Positions 17,434-27,828 of a stretch of 62,968 bases of DNA are shown here, piece after piece (the first letter of the stretch is position 1; each line of letters begins with the position of its first letter). The notes under the pieces are model-generated. The model did not search any database. It was not told where the DNA came from and saw nothing but the letters and a program-made list of their open reading frames with translations. The translations under genes and the position numbers were made by a program. Origin of the DNA: Pseudomonadota bacterium (GTDB lineage: Bacteria > Myxococcota_A > Bradymonadia > UBA4248); the NCBI GenBank assembly GCA_017441205.1, contig JAFRYG010000047.1, positions 1 to 62,968 on the forward strand, read 5' to 3'.

Positions 17434-18294
17434 TCAAGGTTTCACCGTATTCATTGACTCGTATTTTTCTTTTCCAATGCGAGCAGCTTCCGTTCCCGGG
17501 AATGCATCCATCAGATACCGCAGCATCTCACGCGCCGAATCCAACTTTCCGAGCTTCTGATAAGTCAGAGATACCTTCAGTATGGCATCCGGAACCTTGT
17601 TCGCATTCGGATATTCCTGAACTATTCTATGAAAATAACCGGCTGCCTCATGATACAAACCCTCGCCGTAAAAACACTCACCAATCCAGTAAAGCGCATT
17701 ATCGACGTACGACTCATCGGGTCGCGTCGCCAGGAACTTCTCAAATCTGGCGCGCGAATCCGCAAAAGCCCCCTGACGATAAAGATCAATACCTTCCTGA
17801 TAAAATGTCATCGGCGACGATGAAACTGCGGTCGCTGCTGCCGGTACTTCACCCGCTGCCGGCAACTTCTCATCTGTCACATTATCATAGGCCCTTACCG
17901 GACCACGTCCGGAACTCTGTGAGGTCGAAGACCCAAAATATGCCCGCTTCTTTTCGTCCGATACAACGATGTCCTGATATACATCATCCTCAATCTCCAC
18001 CACTTCCGTAGGATGATGATTAAACTGAGACGATACCTTCGAATTATCCGGATCAATACGAACGACTTCACGGGAATCCATGGACGTGCGGCGTGACAGC
18101 ATCGCAACCATATCTTCGAGCTGTGACACGCGCTTTTCAAGATTGGCAATCTTCGTTTTCTGGCGCATCTGCTCTGCATCAACGTCCTCAAGCTTGCCAT
18201 CCAGAACTATCCTGTCGCGTTCGCTCAGGCCTCCGCTCTGCGTTGCGCACCCCGTCGCCAGAAGCATTAATCCTATCCAAACCAGTCTCTTCAT
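17434..18294 (-). CDS. CpoB/YbgF-like TPR lipoprotein
   Basis: The 286-residue protein starts at the ATG following GGAGAGGG (an upstream in-frame ATG at 18387 lacks an SD and would precede the signal with 31 residues). The signal peptide ends LLATGC, a lipobox. A coiled coil (about 25-75, with heptads KIANLEKRVSQLEDMVAML) is followed by a disordered linker and a three-repeat TPR domain (about 165-275: AFADSRARFEKFL, DNALYWIGECFYGEG, DAILKVSLTYQKLG). This is the layout of CpoB/YbgF, which works with Tol-Pal and coordinates outer-membrane constriction and wall synthesis. Here it is lipidated and no tol or pal gene is adjacent; its partner is a LysM protein instead. Confidence 0.82.
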   Translation of the reverse strand: MKRLVWIGLMLLATGCATQSGGLSERDRIVLDGKLEDVDAEQMRQKTKIANLEKRVSQLEDMVAMLSRRTSMDSREVVRIDPDNSKVSSQFNHHPTEVVEIEDDVYQDIVVSDEKKRAYFGSSTSQSSGRGPVRAYDNVTDEKLPAAGEVPAAATAVSSSPMTFYQEGIDLYRQGAFADSRARFEKFLATRPDESYVDNALYWIGECFYGEGLYHEAAGYFHRIVQEYPNANKVPDAILKVSLTYQKLGKLDSAREMLRYLMDAFPGTEAARIGKEKYESMNTVKP

Positions 18295-18366
18295 TTCCCT
18301 CTCCAGAGACAACCTATGACAAAGACGGTTTAACTCAAAATATAAATGTTGGCACATTTTGGGGCT

Positions 18367-18498
18367 ACGGGTGCACAGACGTGTCACAAATCGTCTCTGC
18401 TAACCCTAACCCACAGACGTGTCGCTGCCAACTCTAACCCACAGACGTGTCGCTGCCAACTCTAACCGTACAGACGTTCCACGGAACGTCTCTAACAA
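18367..18498. repeat. Tandem GTACAGACG-type elements
   Basis: Four elements lie in tandem, each starting ACAGACGT and ending CTAAC. The second and third (18411-18438 and 18439-18466) are identical 28-base copies. The fourth (about 18467-18496) is the most symmetric, with AGACGTTCC / GGAACGTCT arms. The array is oriented like the other copies in the window. Confidence 0.85.
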
Positions 18499-18520
18499 TT
18501 AACTGCTTTTTTTGGGGGAT

Positions 18521-18600
18521 GTGGCCTTTTGCCTGCGGCAATACGGCCACCTGGCGCGGTTCTATTGGGGTGCCCCCAATACGCCCCGCGCTTTTATTTT
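18521..18600. repeat. Two bulged palindromes in tandem
   Basis: The first is GTGGCC + TTTTGCC / GGCAATA + extra C (18544) + GGCCAC. The second is GCGCGG (18554-18559) + TATTGGGG / CCCCAATA + extra C (18582) + GCC + CCGCGC, followed by a T-rich stretch. Both show the same bulged-C signature as 8943-8970 and 52566-52641. Confidence 0.8.
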
Positions 18601-18652
18601 CGATGGGCTGCACACGTAACTATCTCACTATTCACTAAACATTATGCATTCT

Positions 18653-18684
18653 GTACAGACGTGCGGCCCGCACGTCTCTAACAA
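18653..18684. repeat. GTACAGACG palindrome
   Basis: AGACGTGCG / CGCACGTCT arms flanked by CTGTAC and CTAACAAC. Compared with the copy at 18467-18496 the arms have changed on both sides in a compensating way (TTCC/GGAA to TGCG/CGCA). Confidence 0.85.
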
Positions 18685-18690
18685 CAATTC

Positions 18691-18816
18691 ATTACGCATT
18701 ATGAATTACGCATTATGCATTGCGCATTGCGAATTATGCATTATGAATTACGCATTATGCATTGCGAATTATGAATTATGCATTATGAATTACGCATTAT
18801 GCATTATGCATTACGA
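18691..18816. repeat. Heptamer array (ATTRYGM), 18 units
   Basis: Eighteen uninterrupted 7-base units drawn from ATTACGC, ATTATGA, ATTATGC, ATTGCGC, ATTGCGA and ATTACGA. Variation is confined to positions 4, 5 and 7. The last unit supplies the stop codon of the RNase H gene (TAA on the minus strand, 18811-18813). Confidence 0.92.
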
Positions 18817-19518
18817 ATTCCGGCGCGTCCCCGACTGCTTCGTATCGCGCGCCAATGCGACGAGCCTGTCAACATGCTCATTATGGCGAATTCCGACATG
18901 AGCCTTGACTTTAAGAAGCTGCAAATTCCTGCATTTGCGCATTTCTTCCCTAACCTGCGCAATCAGCTCCTGGTTTTTGTTTGCCTTCATCGTTCCGGTC
19001 AAAACGCCGATCGCATACTTTGAATCCGAATACAGCAATATCGGCAAATCCTTATTCTTCACATTTTCAAGCGCTCGCAAAATCGCCGTCAGTTCTGCGA
19101 TATTATTGGTCGATTTGCCCAGATATTCCCATATTTCAAGCGAATGAGTGCCGTACATCATCAATACGCCGAAACCGGCCGGACCGGGATTCGGACTTGC
19201 CCCGCCATCCGTATAAATGACGATCGTATTGGGAGGGATCGTATCATCGGCAGCAGCAGGCTCAACCGAGGTCACTGGCGTCTGGTGTTTTTTGGGCGCG
19301 CGCGCAGCATGTGGCGCAGAAGGCGGTCTCAGTTCAACAGGTTCAACGCCGGGTATCATCGTCAGATTGCCGCGCCCCGTCTGATATTCGGCGGCATCTT
19401 CCTGAGCCTGATAGCGATAGCGCGCCATGCCATTGGCATCTGCAATCAAATTCTGATTCTGATCTACATAGACGTAAACCTTGATTTTTTGCTTAAAAAG
19501 CATCCTGAGCCACGGCAT
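18811..19518 (-). CDS. RNase HI-fold protein with N-terminal extension
   Basis: Residues about 98-225 form a type I RNase H domain, which cleaves RNA in RNA:DNA hybrids. The catalytic set is complete: Asp104 in YTDGGASPNPGPAGFG, Glu142 in NNIAELTAI, Asp165 in YSDSKYAIG, and Asp217 in NEHVDRLV, with His207 in VKAHVG. The 95-residue N-terminal part (KIKVYVYVDQNQNLIADANGMARYRYQ) is not the usual hybrid-binding domain and is unfamiliar. GAGGTG precedes the ATG. The last three residues and stop codon derive from the heptamer repeat array, so the original C-terminus may have been altered by repeat insertion. It follows the kinase gene by 65 bases on the same strand. Confidence 0.9.
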   Translation of the reverse strand: MPWLRMLFKQKIKVYVYVDQNQNLIADANGMARYRYQAQEDAAEYQTGRGNLTMIPGVEPVELRPPSAPHAARAPKKHQTPVTSVEPAAADDTIPPNTIVIYTDGGASPNPGPAGFGVLMMYGTHSLEIWEYLGKSTNNIAELTAILRALENVKNKDLPILLYSDSKYAIGVLTGTMKANKNQELIAQVREEMRKCRNLQLLKVKAHVGIRHNEHVDRLVALARDTKQSGTRRNS

Positions 19519-19583
19519 GAAAACACCTCACAAACGTCCTGATGCATCCCTGTCCCATTCAGAAAACAAAGGCATGCCCTGGC

Positions 19584-21706
<2,123 letters not shown>

Positions 21707-21707
<1 letters not shown>

Positions 21708-22360
21708 TACTGCTCCTGTGGGGCTTCGGATGATTCTTCACCATTTGTCGGGGCGGCATCACCATTCTCGTTCCATGCACCTTCTGTATAGATCGACTGC
21801 CCCTTCAGATAACATGCTGCAGCCAGAACGATCGTACTTCCGGCACACTTTTCTGTACAGGAATCCAGTTGTTTTTCAGTCTCATCTTCCGAGATCGCCT
21901 GTTTTTCGATCTGCTCGGACATTTGTTCGGCACAGGGAATTGCGCATGCCTCATCCACTGCATTGTCACGGGCTTCCTCAAGGGTAGGACCAGCAGCCTG
22001 AGCTGTATAAAGCGAACCACCTTCGTCGATCTTCACTTCGCAATGCACAAATTCATCCAGAAATGCATCCGCCGAAACAGATTCTGACGAAGTCTGTTCA
22101 ACGACTTCCCCTTTGGCCTCTCCCGACGGAGAGGCAGTTTCGGACGCTGGCGCTGCAGGCTGAGAATCGTCAGATTCCGGCTTATCCGCTTTAGGCTCCT
22201 GAGCAGCTTTCTCTTCAGAAGAAACATCCTTATCCGATGCTCCACTCCCCTCATGAACCGCAGCACCTTCTGCATTCTGAGCCGATGTCTGCGACACACT
22301 GCAGCCCCCCATCAGAACCAAAACACAAGCCGTACATACGATTGAACAAAACCATTTCAT
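21707..22360 (-). CDS. Small lipoprotein coupled to kinase gene
   Basis: The 217-residue product has a signal peptide ending LMGGC (lipobox, Cys20). About 90 residues of acidic Ser/Glu/Ala/Pro linker lead to a compact domain at about 98-200 with five cysteines (FVHCEVK, DEACAIPCAEQ, LDSCTEKC, AACYL) that could form disulfides in the periplasm. Its stop overlaps the kinase start by one base. This coupling and the lipid anchor suggest it works with the membrane-anchored kinase, for example as an outside partner, though the kinase has almost no periplasmic part to contact. No family is recognised. Confidence 0.78.
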
Positions 22361-22442
22361 CTCTGCTTATTCCTACAACCAAATACAAAATGCACACTAT
22401 GCCATAATATCAATACTATGAAATCCCCCTCTTTGTCAGTAA

Positions 22443-25169
22443 TCATTCGTCTTTTCGTTCAGACTTATTTCCAGCCAATGACCCATAGTCAATAACGACA
22501 TGCAAATCCTCATCCTGTTCAGGTACATGCACGGCATCATTTTTTTCGGCCTGCGCCTGAGCCTCTTCGAACTGCTGCTTTGCGACGGCCGCATGGAGAT
22601 CAAAATCTTCCACTTCATCATCCCGTACTGCGGTATTCGCATGAATCATGTCCAAATCCGTATAGGCAAATCCCTTGATAACCAGATCCTCCGGCGCAAC
22701 CTTCTCGGTCTGTTCATCCGGATCTGTCGATTCCGTCGGTTTGAGCTGAAGTTGTTCAATCACTGGCCTGGCAACGCCATTTCTGCGCAGTTCCTCCAAT
22801 TCCCGTTCCGCTTCCTCGCGCTCCCTAAGCGCCTGTTCCCGGGCGGCCGCCTGCTTTTCTGCCATCAGACGTTCCAAGCGAGCCTGATAGGATTCAGCAA
22901 CCTGAACTTCTTTTTCTGTGCCATCCAGCGCCAGCTTGAGCTTCTGGTTCTCAAGATGCTGTGCTTTCTTCTGTTCCTGCTCCAGCTCAAGTTCCCGAAG
23001 CTGTGCATCGTGATCAAGCTCAACGACGTAATTCCGACGCTCATCTTCCTGCTCAAAAAACTTCGAATAATCACGCCCCGAAACAGAAGCATCCGAATAC
23101 GTTTCGTCCGCATTCTGAGGTGTACTCTCCGATTCCCGAACCTGCTCAGGTTCAGCAACCTCCGCATGTACCGGCTCAGATGCCGGCACATCCTTTGACT
23201 CAGTCGGTTCTTCATCCAGAGACATCTGAAGATCAGATGCAGCTTCCTGCGTCGTCTCCTCAAAGAATTTCGAAAAATCTCGCCCCATCCCGGCCATTTC
23301 CGCGCGTTCACGGTCTTCCTCGGATTCAGCAGGCGCAGCAGCTTCCGGCTCTGCAATCTGCTCCGATTCCGGTTCTGGTTCCGGCTCCGGCTCATCCAAC
23401 GTCATTTTGAGCCCCGAAAGGACATGATGCTCCTTCTCAAAGAAATCGCTCGTAAACGTCTTGCTCTCGGTAACATCCTCACTGCCGTCATCGTATTTGG
23501 GAATTGCGTCTTCAGACAAATTATCGAAAAACGAAGCATAGCTCCGCCCGCTGTCTGCAGCCTGAACTGATTCCTCCTCCACATGTGTCCGAATTGAATC
23601 GTCTTCCTGGCTGTCCTGACTGAAGAAATCACTGAAATCCTTGTTTTCTGTGGGTTCAGGTCTGGGCGCATTTTCCTCATCCAGATTGGCCCGCAAAGAA
23701 TCATCTTCTCTGCTTTCCTGATTAAAGAAACCGCTGAAATCCTTGCCGGTATCGGATTGCCCATCTTCTTCGCCGGCATCTGCGCCGGGAATTCTTTCGT
23801 CACCTTCAAAAAATGAAGCATAATCGCGGGTTTCTCTCTCCTGAGTTTCGGATGCATCCTCATTGGCCTGTCGTGCTGCCGCATCCACACTGTCATCCTC
23901 AGAAAAGAAGTCGGCATAGGATTTCGGCTGTTTCGCTGCATCATCCGCATCTTCCCCTTCGTGCAGCGCAAGCTTCTCCTGCCCAAGTTTTTCCGGTTCA
24001 ACTGAAGTATGAGCTTCCTCTTCGGCAATGCCCTGCGCAATTTTTGCGCGCACGTATTCCTGTGCCCTGCGCTGTCTTTCTTCAAAAAGCTCGGCAGCCC
24101 TGGCTTCACTCGCCGCTTTCTCATCCTCATACGTATGATCCACGCCCATCTGATCGGGATCGATCCCCGCCTGTTCCAGAATGCGGCGCGTCTCTTCATC
24201 CAGTCCCGGAATCTCGATTCGGCGTTCCGGCATTTCTGTCAGACCGCGAATGAAATCACGGTATCCGGCAATCGCCCCATGATCCGGCAATTCAATGACT
24301 TCACCGCGCAGGACAGCCAATGCAATGATAGTCAGAATCGACATATCGAAATATTTGGGCGGCGGCATCTTATTGGGCGAAAGCCATGCATCCCCGGCAC
24401 GGCGCGCCTGTTCCTCTGCAAAAGCATCCGCCGCAGATGCCAGGATCTCCCCCACCATATCGAATTTTCCGCCGCAGATGCACGCCAGCGCCGTATTGAG
24501 CGAATCATAGCGCTTTATCTTTGCAAGCAAAGCGGTTGGCGGCATTCCTCGCAGGGAATCCCGGGCGCGCGCGTATGTGCTCAGTCCCAGCGTTGCCTCA
24601 TCATCAAATCCACGCCCAATGGCCGCGATGACTCCGGCATAGATCACAGCCGAAAGCCCGGTCAGTTCGACAAAATCCGCGCAAAATCCCCGCCGGAAAA
24701 ATGACGTCATCAGATTGGCTTCGCCCATGATATCTTCTGGTGCCGTCTGTCCCAAAACCATCATCAGCGGCAAACCATAAGTCGCCGAAAACTCGAGCGT
24801 CAGCATGGGCATGCCGCTCAATATACCAAGTTCGACCGGCACAATTCTGCGCGTCATGAACATCTCGGGCGGCTTGAGCTCCAGGTGCATCGTATGCTTG
24901 TCGTGCAAACAACGCGCAGCAAGAAAAGCATCATCGACGACCTCAAAAATGTCATCACCGGCCGCGTAGCGCAGCTGCATGCGCCATAAATACCAATCCA
25001 GATTACGGTAATCCGTTTCGTCACAATGTTTCTGGAAATACTCCGCACACTCAGCAAGACGGGCATCAACCGCTTCAATACTGATACCGGGAATTCGCGC
25101 TTCGCCTCTGGGCTGTGGTTCGTACTGAGGGGCCTCTTCTTTCGGTGTGTTCTGGGATTCGTCGCTCAT
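22443..25169 (-). CDS. Large cytosolic protein with eight FF-type short motifs
   Basis: The 908-residue product starts at the second of two close ATGs (MSDESQN), seven bases after AAAGG; an upstream frame opening reaches 25214. There is no signal or membrane span. Residues about 20-330 form an unrecognised folded domain (Ala/Leu-rich, with CICGGKFDMVGE and several cysteines). From about 400 to 715 the protein is acidic and disordered but carries eight motifs of the form [KR]-x-[YF]-[ASGT]-x-FF: SYADFF, DYASFF, DFSGFF, DFSDFF, SYASFF, FTSDFF, DFSKFF and DYSKFF. Several are followed 10-20 residues later by a second motif (SLRANLDE, SIRTHVEE, GLKMTLDE, DLQMSLDE). A coiled coil (about 715-800) and an acidic tail follow. 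The pattern suggests a multivalent scaffold. The motif Ser/Thr could be kinase sites; the downstream gene pair encodes a kinase. Confidence 0.8.
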   Translation of the reverse strand: MSDESQNTPKEEAPQYEPQPRGEARIPGISIEAVDARLAECAEYFQKHCDETDYRNLDWYLWRMQLRYAAGDDIFEVVDDAFLAARCLHDKHTMHLELKPPEMFMTRRIVPVELGILSGMPMLTLEFSATYGLPLMMVLGQTAPEDIMGEANLMTSFFRRGFCADFVELTGLSAVIYAGVIAAIGRGFDDEATLGLSTYARARDSLRGMPPTALLAKIKRYDSLNTALACICGGKFDMVGEILASAADAFAEEQARRAGDAWLSPNKMPPPKYFDMSILTIIALAVLRGEVIELPDHGAIAGYRDFIRGLTEMPERRIEIPGLDEETRRILEQAGIDPDQMGVDHTYEDEKAASEARAAELFEERQRRAQEYVRAKIAQGIAEEEAHTSVEPEKLGQEKLALHEGEDADDAAKQPKSYADFFSEDDSVDAAARQANEDASETQERETRDYASFFEGDERIPGADAGEEDGQSDTGKDFSGFFNQESREDDSLRANLDEENAPRPEPTENKDFSDFFSQDSQEDDSIRTHVEEESVQAADSGRSYASFFDNLSEDAIPKYDDGSEDVTESKTFTSDFFEKEHHVLSGLKMTLDEPEPEPEPESEQIAEPEAAAPAESEEDRERAEMAGMGRDFSKFFEETTQEAASDLQMSLDEEPTESKDVPASEPVHAEVAEPEQVRESESTPQNADETYSDASVSGRDYSKFFEQEDERRNYVVELDHDAQLRELELEQEQKKAQHLENQKLKLALDGTEKEVQVAESYQARLERLMAEKQAAAREQALREREEAERELEELRRNGVARPVIEQLQLKPTESTDPDEQTEKVAPEDLVIKGFAYTDLDMIHANTAVRDDEVEDFDLHAAVAKQQFEEAQAQAEKNDAVHVPEQDEDLHVVIDYGSLAGNKSERKDE

Positions 25170-25214
25170 AACCATGCCTTTCGGGGCTGTCACCCCCTGT
25201 TCCAAAATGCACAA

Positions 25215-25241
25215 ACAGGCTGGTGCATTCAGCCAGCCTGT
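25215..25241 (-). terminator. Hairpin with T-rich tail between two unknown genes
   Basis: ACAGGCTGG (25215-25223) pairs with CCAGCCTGT (25233-25241). Read on the minus strand it is followed by TTGTGCATTTT, so it may terminate or attenuate transcription between the 589-residue gene and the FF-motif gene. Confidence 0.6.
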
Positions 25242-25250
25242 CGAAATACT

Positions 25251-27020
25251 CTAATCAATTCCCAATTGATCGCGGGTAAAATATGCCGGTTCAGAACCGT
25301 CATAACGCAAATCCCGTTTGGGTTCGAAATACACCAGCGGAGCCTCCCAGGCGTCACCGGCCCCGAACCACTTCGACAATCGCCTTGAAATCTGAACAAG
25401 ATGCGCAAAATCCGCAGCATATGGTGTTTCAATAAACCCAAGCCGGAATGCAGTTTCACGAACCTTCGGAAGCGGCACAACCCCCAGAGTCAAAGCATCT
25501 TCGCAGGTCAGAACGCCCATGGCGGCCAGTTCTCTGGCCATCCAGATGATTTCATAGGTCAGCAGGAAATTGCCGATATGCTGCCACAAGCCCATGACGA
25601 CTTCAGCCATAGACGCGCTTGCCAGCAGCCCCCTGACGCCGTCCTGCCCAAGATTTCTCAGGGCACGCCGAATGATCAGCAAATAGTGGAGATTGCCAAA
25701 ATCTTCCGCACGATTGCCCATACCGCCGTCGAGCAGAGCCATCAGAATATCATCCACGCTCTGGGAAGACCGAATCAGATTCGAATAGAATCCCATCTGT
25801 TCAAGCATGGCATAGGATTGACCGCCTTTATTGGTATTCAGGCGGCCGCCGTAACGGAAAAGCTGCAGAGCGAGTGCTGCAAGACGGAATAATCCATAGA
25901 CGGGATCTTCGTCAAAATAGTCTTTTGAAAAGCCATAATCGGCGGCCGTCAGCAGCTTGCCGCCCGGGCGCGATTGCCACCAGACGCGCACGGCGCGCAG
26001 ATTGTCTTCAACCAACGATTCGTCCAGACGAAACTGGGCAATTCTGACCGCCGGTGCACTTCCGGGTTCCCCTTCTTCATCCTCTTCCATCTCTTCATCT
26101 GCGGCCATAAATGCCTCTTTGACGAGCTGAAGCGGCGTTTCGTCGGCTTTGGGGACGATTGGCTGAACGATGACCTCGACGTGCGTCGTCGAAATCGGCA
26201 CCGAAACAGCCGGAACTGCGGCAACAACGGTTCCTGCGGCAGGCGCTGCCAAAACGGACTTCGGGGCAGATGCGGGCTTCAGATCCGCAACCGCCTCCGG
26301 TACAACGGCTTTCACCGGCTGCTCAGCATGCGCAGGTTCCGGCTCTGCCGCAGCAGCTGCTGCATCATCCGATTCTGCACCGTCGCTGCCGTCCTTATCA
26401 TCTGCTGGTGAAGACGATTCAGAGGCAGAGCTGGTGCTATCGTCATCATCGTCATCGTCACTCTCGGAATCCAGAAGATCATCCACATCGATGAGTTTAA
26501 TGACCTTGTCCATGGCTTCCTTACCCAGATCGCTCAAGCCCCATCGAATGCCGACGACCTTGATGTGCTCACTGGCTTCGAGCCACTGCATCCAGTAACG
26601 GAAATCCACCAGCGTCAGGTATGTGCCCGGATAGACGTAACTCGTCAGATAACGGTACATCTCATTCGTCGAATACAGTCGCTCCGCGATGCCATCCATG
26701 ACATATTTCATGAGAATTTCATTCTTCGCCGTCAGATGGGCAAAAAGATGTCTCTTGCGATCTTCCGGATCGATGATTTTCATGAGCTGATTGAGAAAAT
26801 CGCCGCATTTGACTTGCTTTTCATTTTCAAAATCAATGTTCAGAAAACGAAGCAATATCTCGAACCGCTCTTTGTCAAAAAAATCGTGCTCCTTAAAAAA
26901 GCGTTTCAAACCCTTGAGATCGGGCTTTTCCTTATTGATAAAATTCGCGATGAGCCCCAGTTTTGGCAAAAGTTCGGAGGCAGTACAGCCTGCCATTACC
27001 GCATAATTGACTTCCTGCAT
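25251..27020 (-). CDS. Large cytosolic protein, unknown function
   Basis: The 589-residue product has two folded halves joined by a long acidic Ala/Pro/Ser linker (about 190-340, with a run of seven Asp). The N-terminal half (1-185) is helical (ELLPKLGLIANFINKEKPDLKGLKRFFKEHDFFDKERFEILLRF... type segments) and begins with a short hydrophobic stretch but no signal peptide. The C-terminal half (about 345-589) is also helical, with conserved-looking words VYGLFRLAALALQLFRYGG, SYAMLEQMGFYSNLI and IGNFLLTYEIIWMARELA. The SD is weak. It lies 81 bases upstream of the FF-motif gene on the same strand with a hairpin between. No family is recognised; the pair may be partners. Confidence 0.72.
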   Translation of the reverse strand: MQEVNYAVMAGCTASELLPKLGLIANFINKEKPDLKGLKRFFKEHDFFDKERFEILLRFLNIDFENEKQVKCGDFLNQLMKIIDPEDRKRHLFAHLTAKNEILMKYVMDGIAERLYSTNEMYRYLTSYVYPGTYLTLVDFRYWMQWLEASEHIKVVGIRWGLSDLGKEAMDKVIKLIDVDDLLDSESDDDDDDDSTSSASESSSPADDKDGSDGAESDDAAAAAAEPEPAHAEQPVKAVVPEAVADLKPASAPKSVLAAPAAGTVVAAVPAVSVPISTTHVEVIVQPIVPKADETPLQLVKEAFMAADEEMEEDEEGEPGSAPAVRIAQFRLDESLVEDNLRAVRVWWQSRPGGKLLTAADYGFSKDYFDEDPVYGLFRLAALALQLFRYGGRLNTNKGGQSYAMLEQMGFYSNLIRSSQSVDDILMALLDGGMGNRAEDFGNLHYLLIIRRALRNLGQDGVRGLLASASMAEVVMGLWQHIGNFLLTYEIIWMARELAAMGVLTCEDALTLGVVPLPKVRETAFRLGFIETPYAADFAHLVQISRRLSKWFGAGDAWEAPLVYFEPKRDLRYDGSEPAYFTRDQLGID

Positions 27021-27116
27021 GATTCAGCCCCAATTCGAGAAATAAAATTCTGCAAACGCAGATAAAATTCGTCTTACTTTACACGCTTGCGAGGCATTTT
27101 CGCAAGAATTGAAAAA

Positions 27117-27190
27117 GCCGACGTATCGCTCTGCGATAGTCGGCTTCAGGCCGGGCGTATCGTGAATGCAATGCATTCACGATAGCCGGC
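27117..27190 (-). repeat. Two bulged palindromes; first acts as a terminator
   Basis: GCCGAC + bulged G (27123) + TATCGC TCT GCGATA + GTCGGC (27117-27144) is perfect except for the extra base. On the minus strand it is followed by a CTTTTTC run, so it can terminate the gene at 27210-27740. The second, at 27150-27190, has a 13-bp TATCGTGAATGCA core with GCCGG arms and extra bases on one side. A further CTTGCGA/TCGCAAG hairpin lies at 27086-27106. Confidence 0.85.
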
Positions 27191-27209
27191 TCAAAAACAC
27201 ATTCAAAGA

Positions 27210-27740
27210 TCAGTTGGATTTTTCATCCACCATGTTGCGAAGCAATGCATTGAAAGCTTCCATACCTTCATTGCGATTGGCCTTGGCAAAATAGCCGACG
27301 ACAAGGAATGCTGTCGGTTTTTCATCCTTGACCACGAATCCGAATATCGCCGTCGAAATGGACAAACCTGCCGACGAAAACTCATATTCCGCCAGTCTGC
27401 CAGTTCGCGTAGATCCGTTGGCCAGATCAAATTTATGCTCCTTTGCCGGCATTACAACAGTAAAATTACTATTCTTCAACTGTTCATAAAAAGCCTCAAA
27501 CAACTGCTCTCCATAGCTATCCCTGACGAGCGTACGCTTAAAGATTTCAATTCGATTTTCATTGTCTGTATCGACAAAAACGGCAATACGATAATTATTG
27601 ACATCAGATGTTTCGTTTACCCAGTGTTCAGGCGGTTGAATAACTACCGGAGAACTATTGGGGACCTGTGCTGATGCCGTAAAAACCATCCCGGTCAAAG
27701 CAAAAAGAACAAGCGAACCAATTATCAAAAAGCGCTTCAT
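27210..27740 (-). CDS. Exported protein, unknown function
   Basis: The 176-residue protein has a signal peptide ending TASA before QVPNSS. The mature part of about 150 residues has alternating strands and helices (VNETSDVNNYRIAVFVD, EIFKRTLVRDSYGEQLF, AFLVVGYFAKANRNEGMEAF) and no cysteine; it vaguely recalls PsbP/Mog1-like folds, but I would not assign it. It lies 88 bases downstream of the permease gene and ends at a terminator-like bulged palindrome. Confidence 0.7.
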   Translation of the reverse strand: MKRFLIIGSLVLFALTGMVFTASAQVPNSSPVVIQPPEHWVNETSDVNNYRIAVFVDTDNENRIEIFKRTLVRDSYGEQLFEAFYEQLKNSNFTVVMPAKEHKFDLANGSTRTGRLAEYEFSSAGLSISTAIFGFVVKDEKPTAFLVVGYFAKANRNEGMEAFNALLRNMVDEKSN

Positions 27741-27828
27741 ATATAACCTCAGGATATGGGTCAGAATAACCAGACCGATTCAATTTATCTGTTTACTGAA
27801 ATTCAGGCAAGTTTAAGAATGAACGACC

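Larger units (their letters stand above)
18295..18810. other. Repeat-only intergenic region
   Basis: This 516-base gap between two minus-strand genes holds almost nothing but repeats: a tandem array of GTACAGACG-type elements, two bulged palindromes, another GTACAGACG palindrome, and a heptamer array that runs into the downstream end of the RNase H gene. No open frame here has coding features. Confidence 0.8.

Noticed and set aside
22443-23410. Short overlapping Arg-rich frames on both strands within the FF-motif gene
   Set aside because: These are out-of-frame shadows of acidic/repetitive coding sequence.
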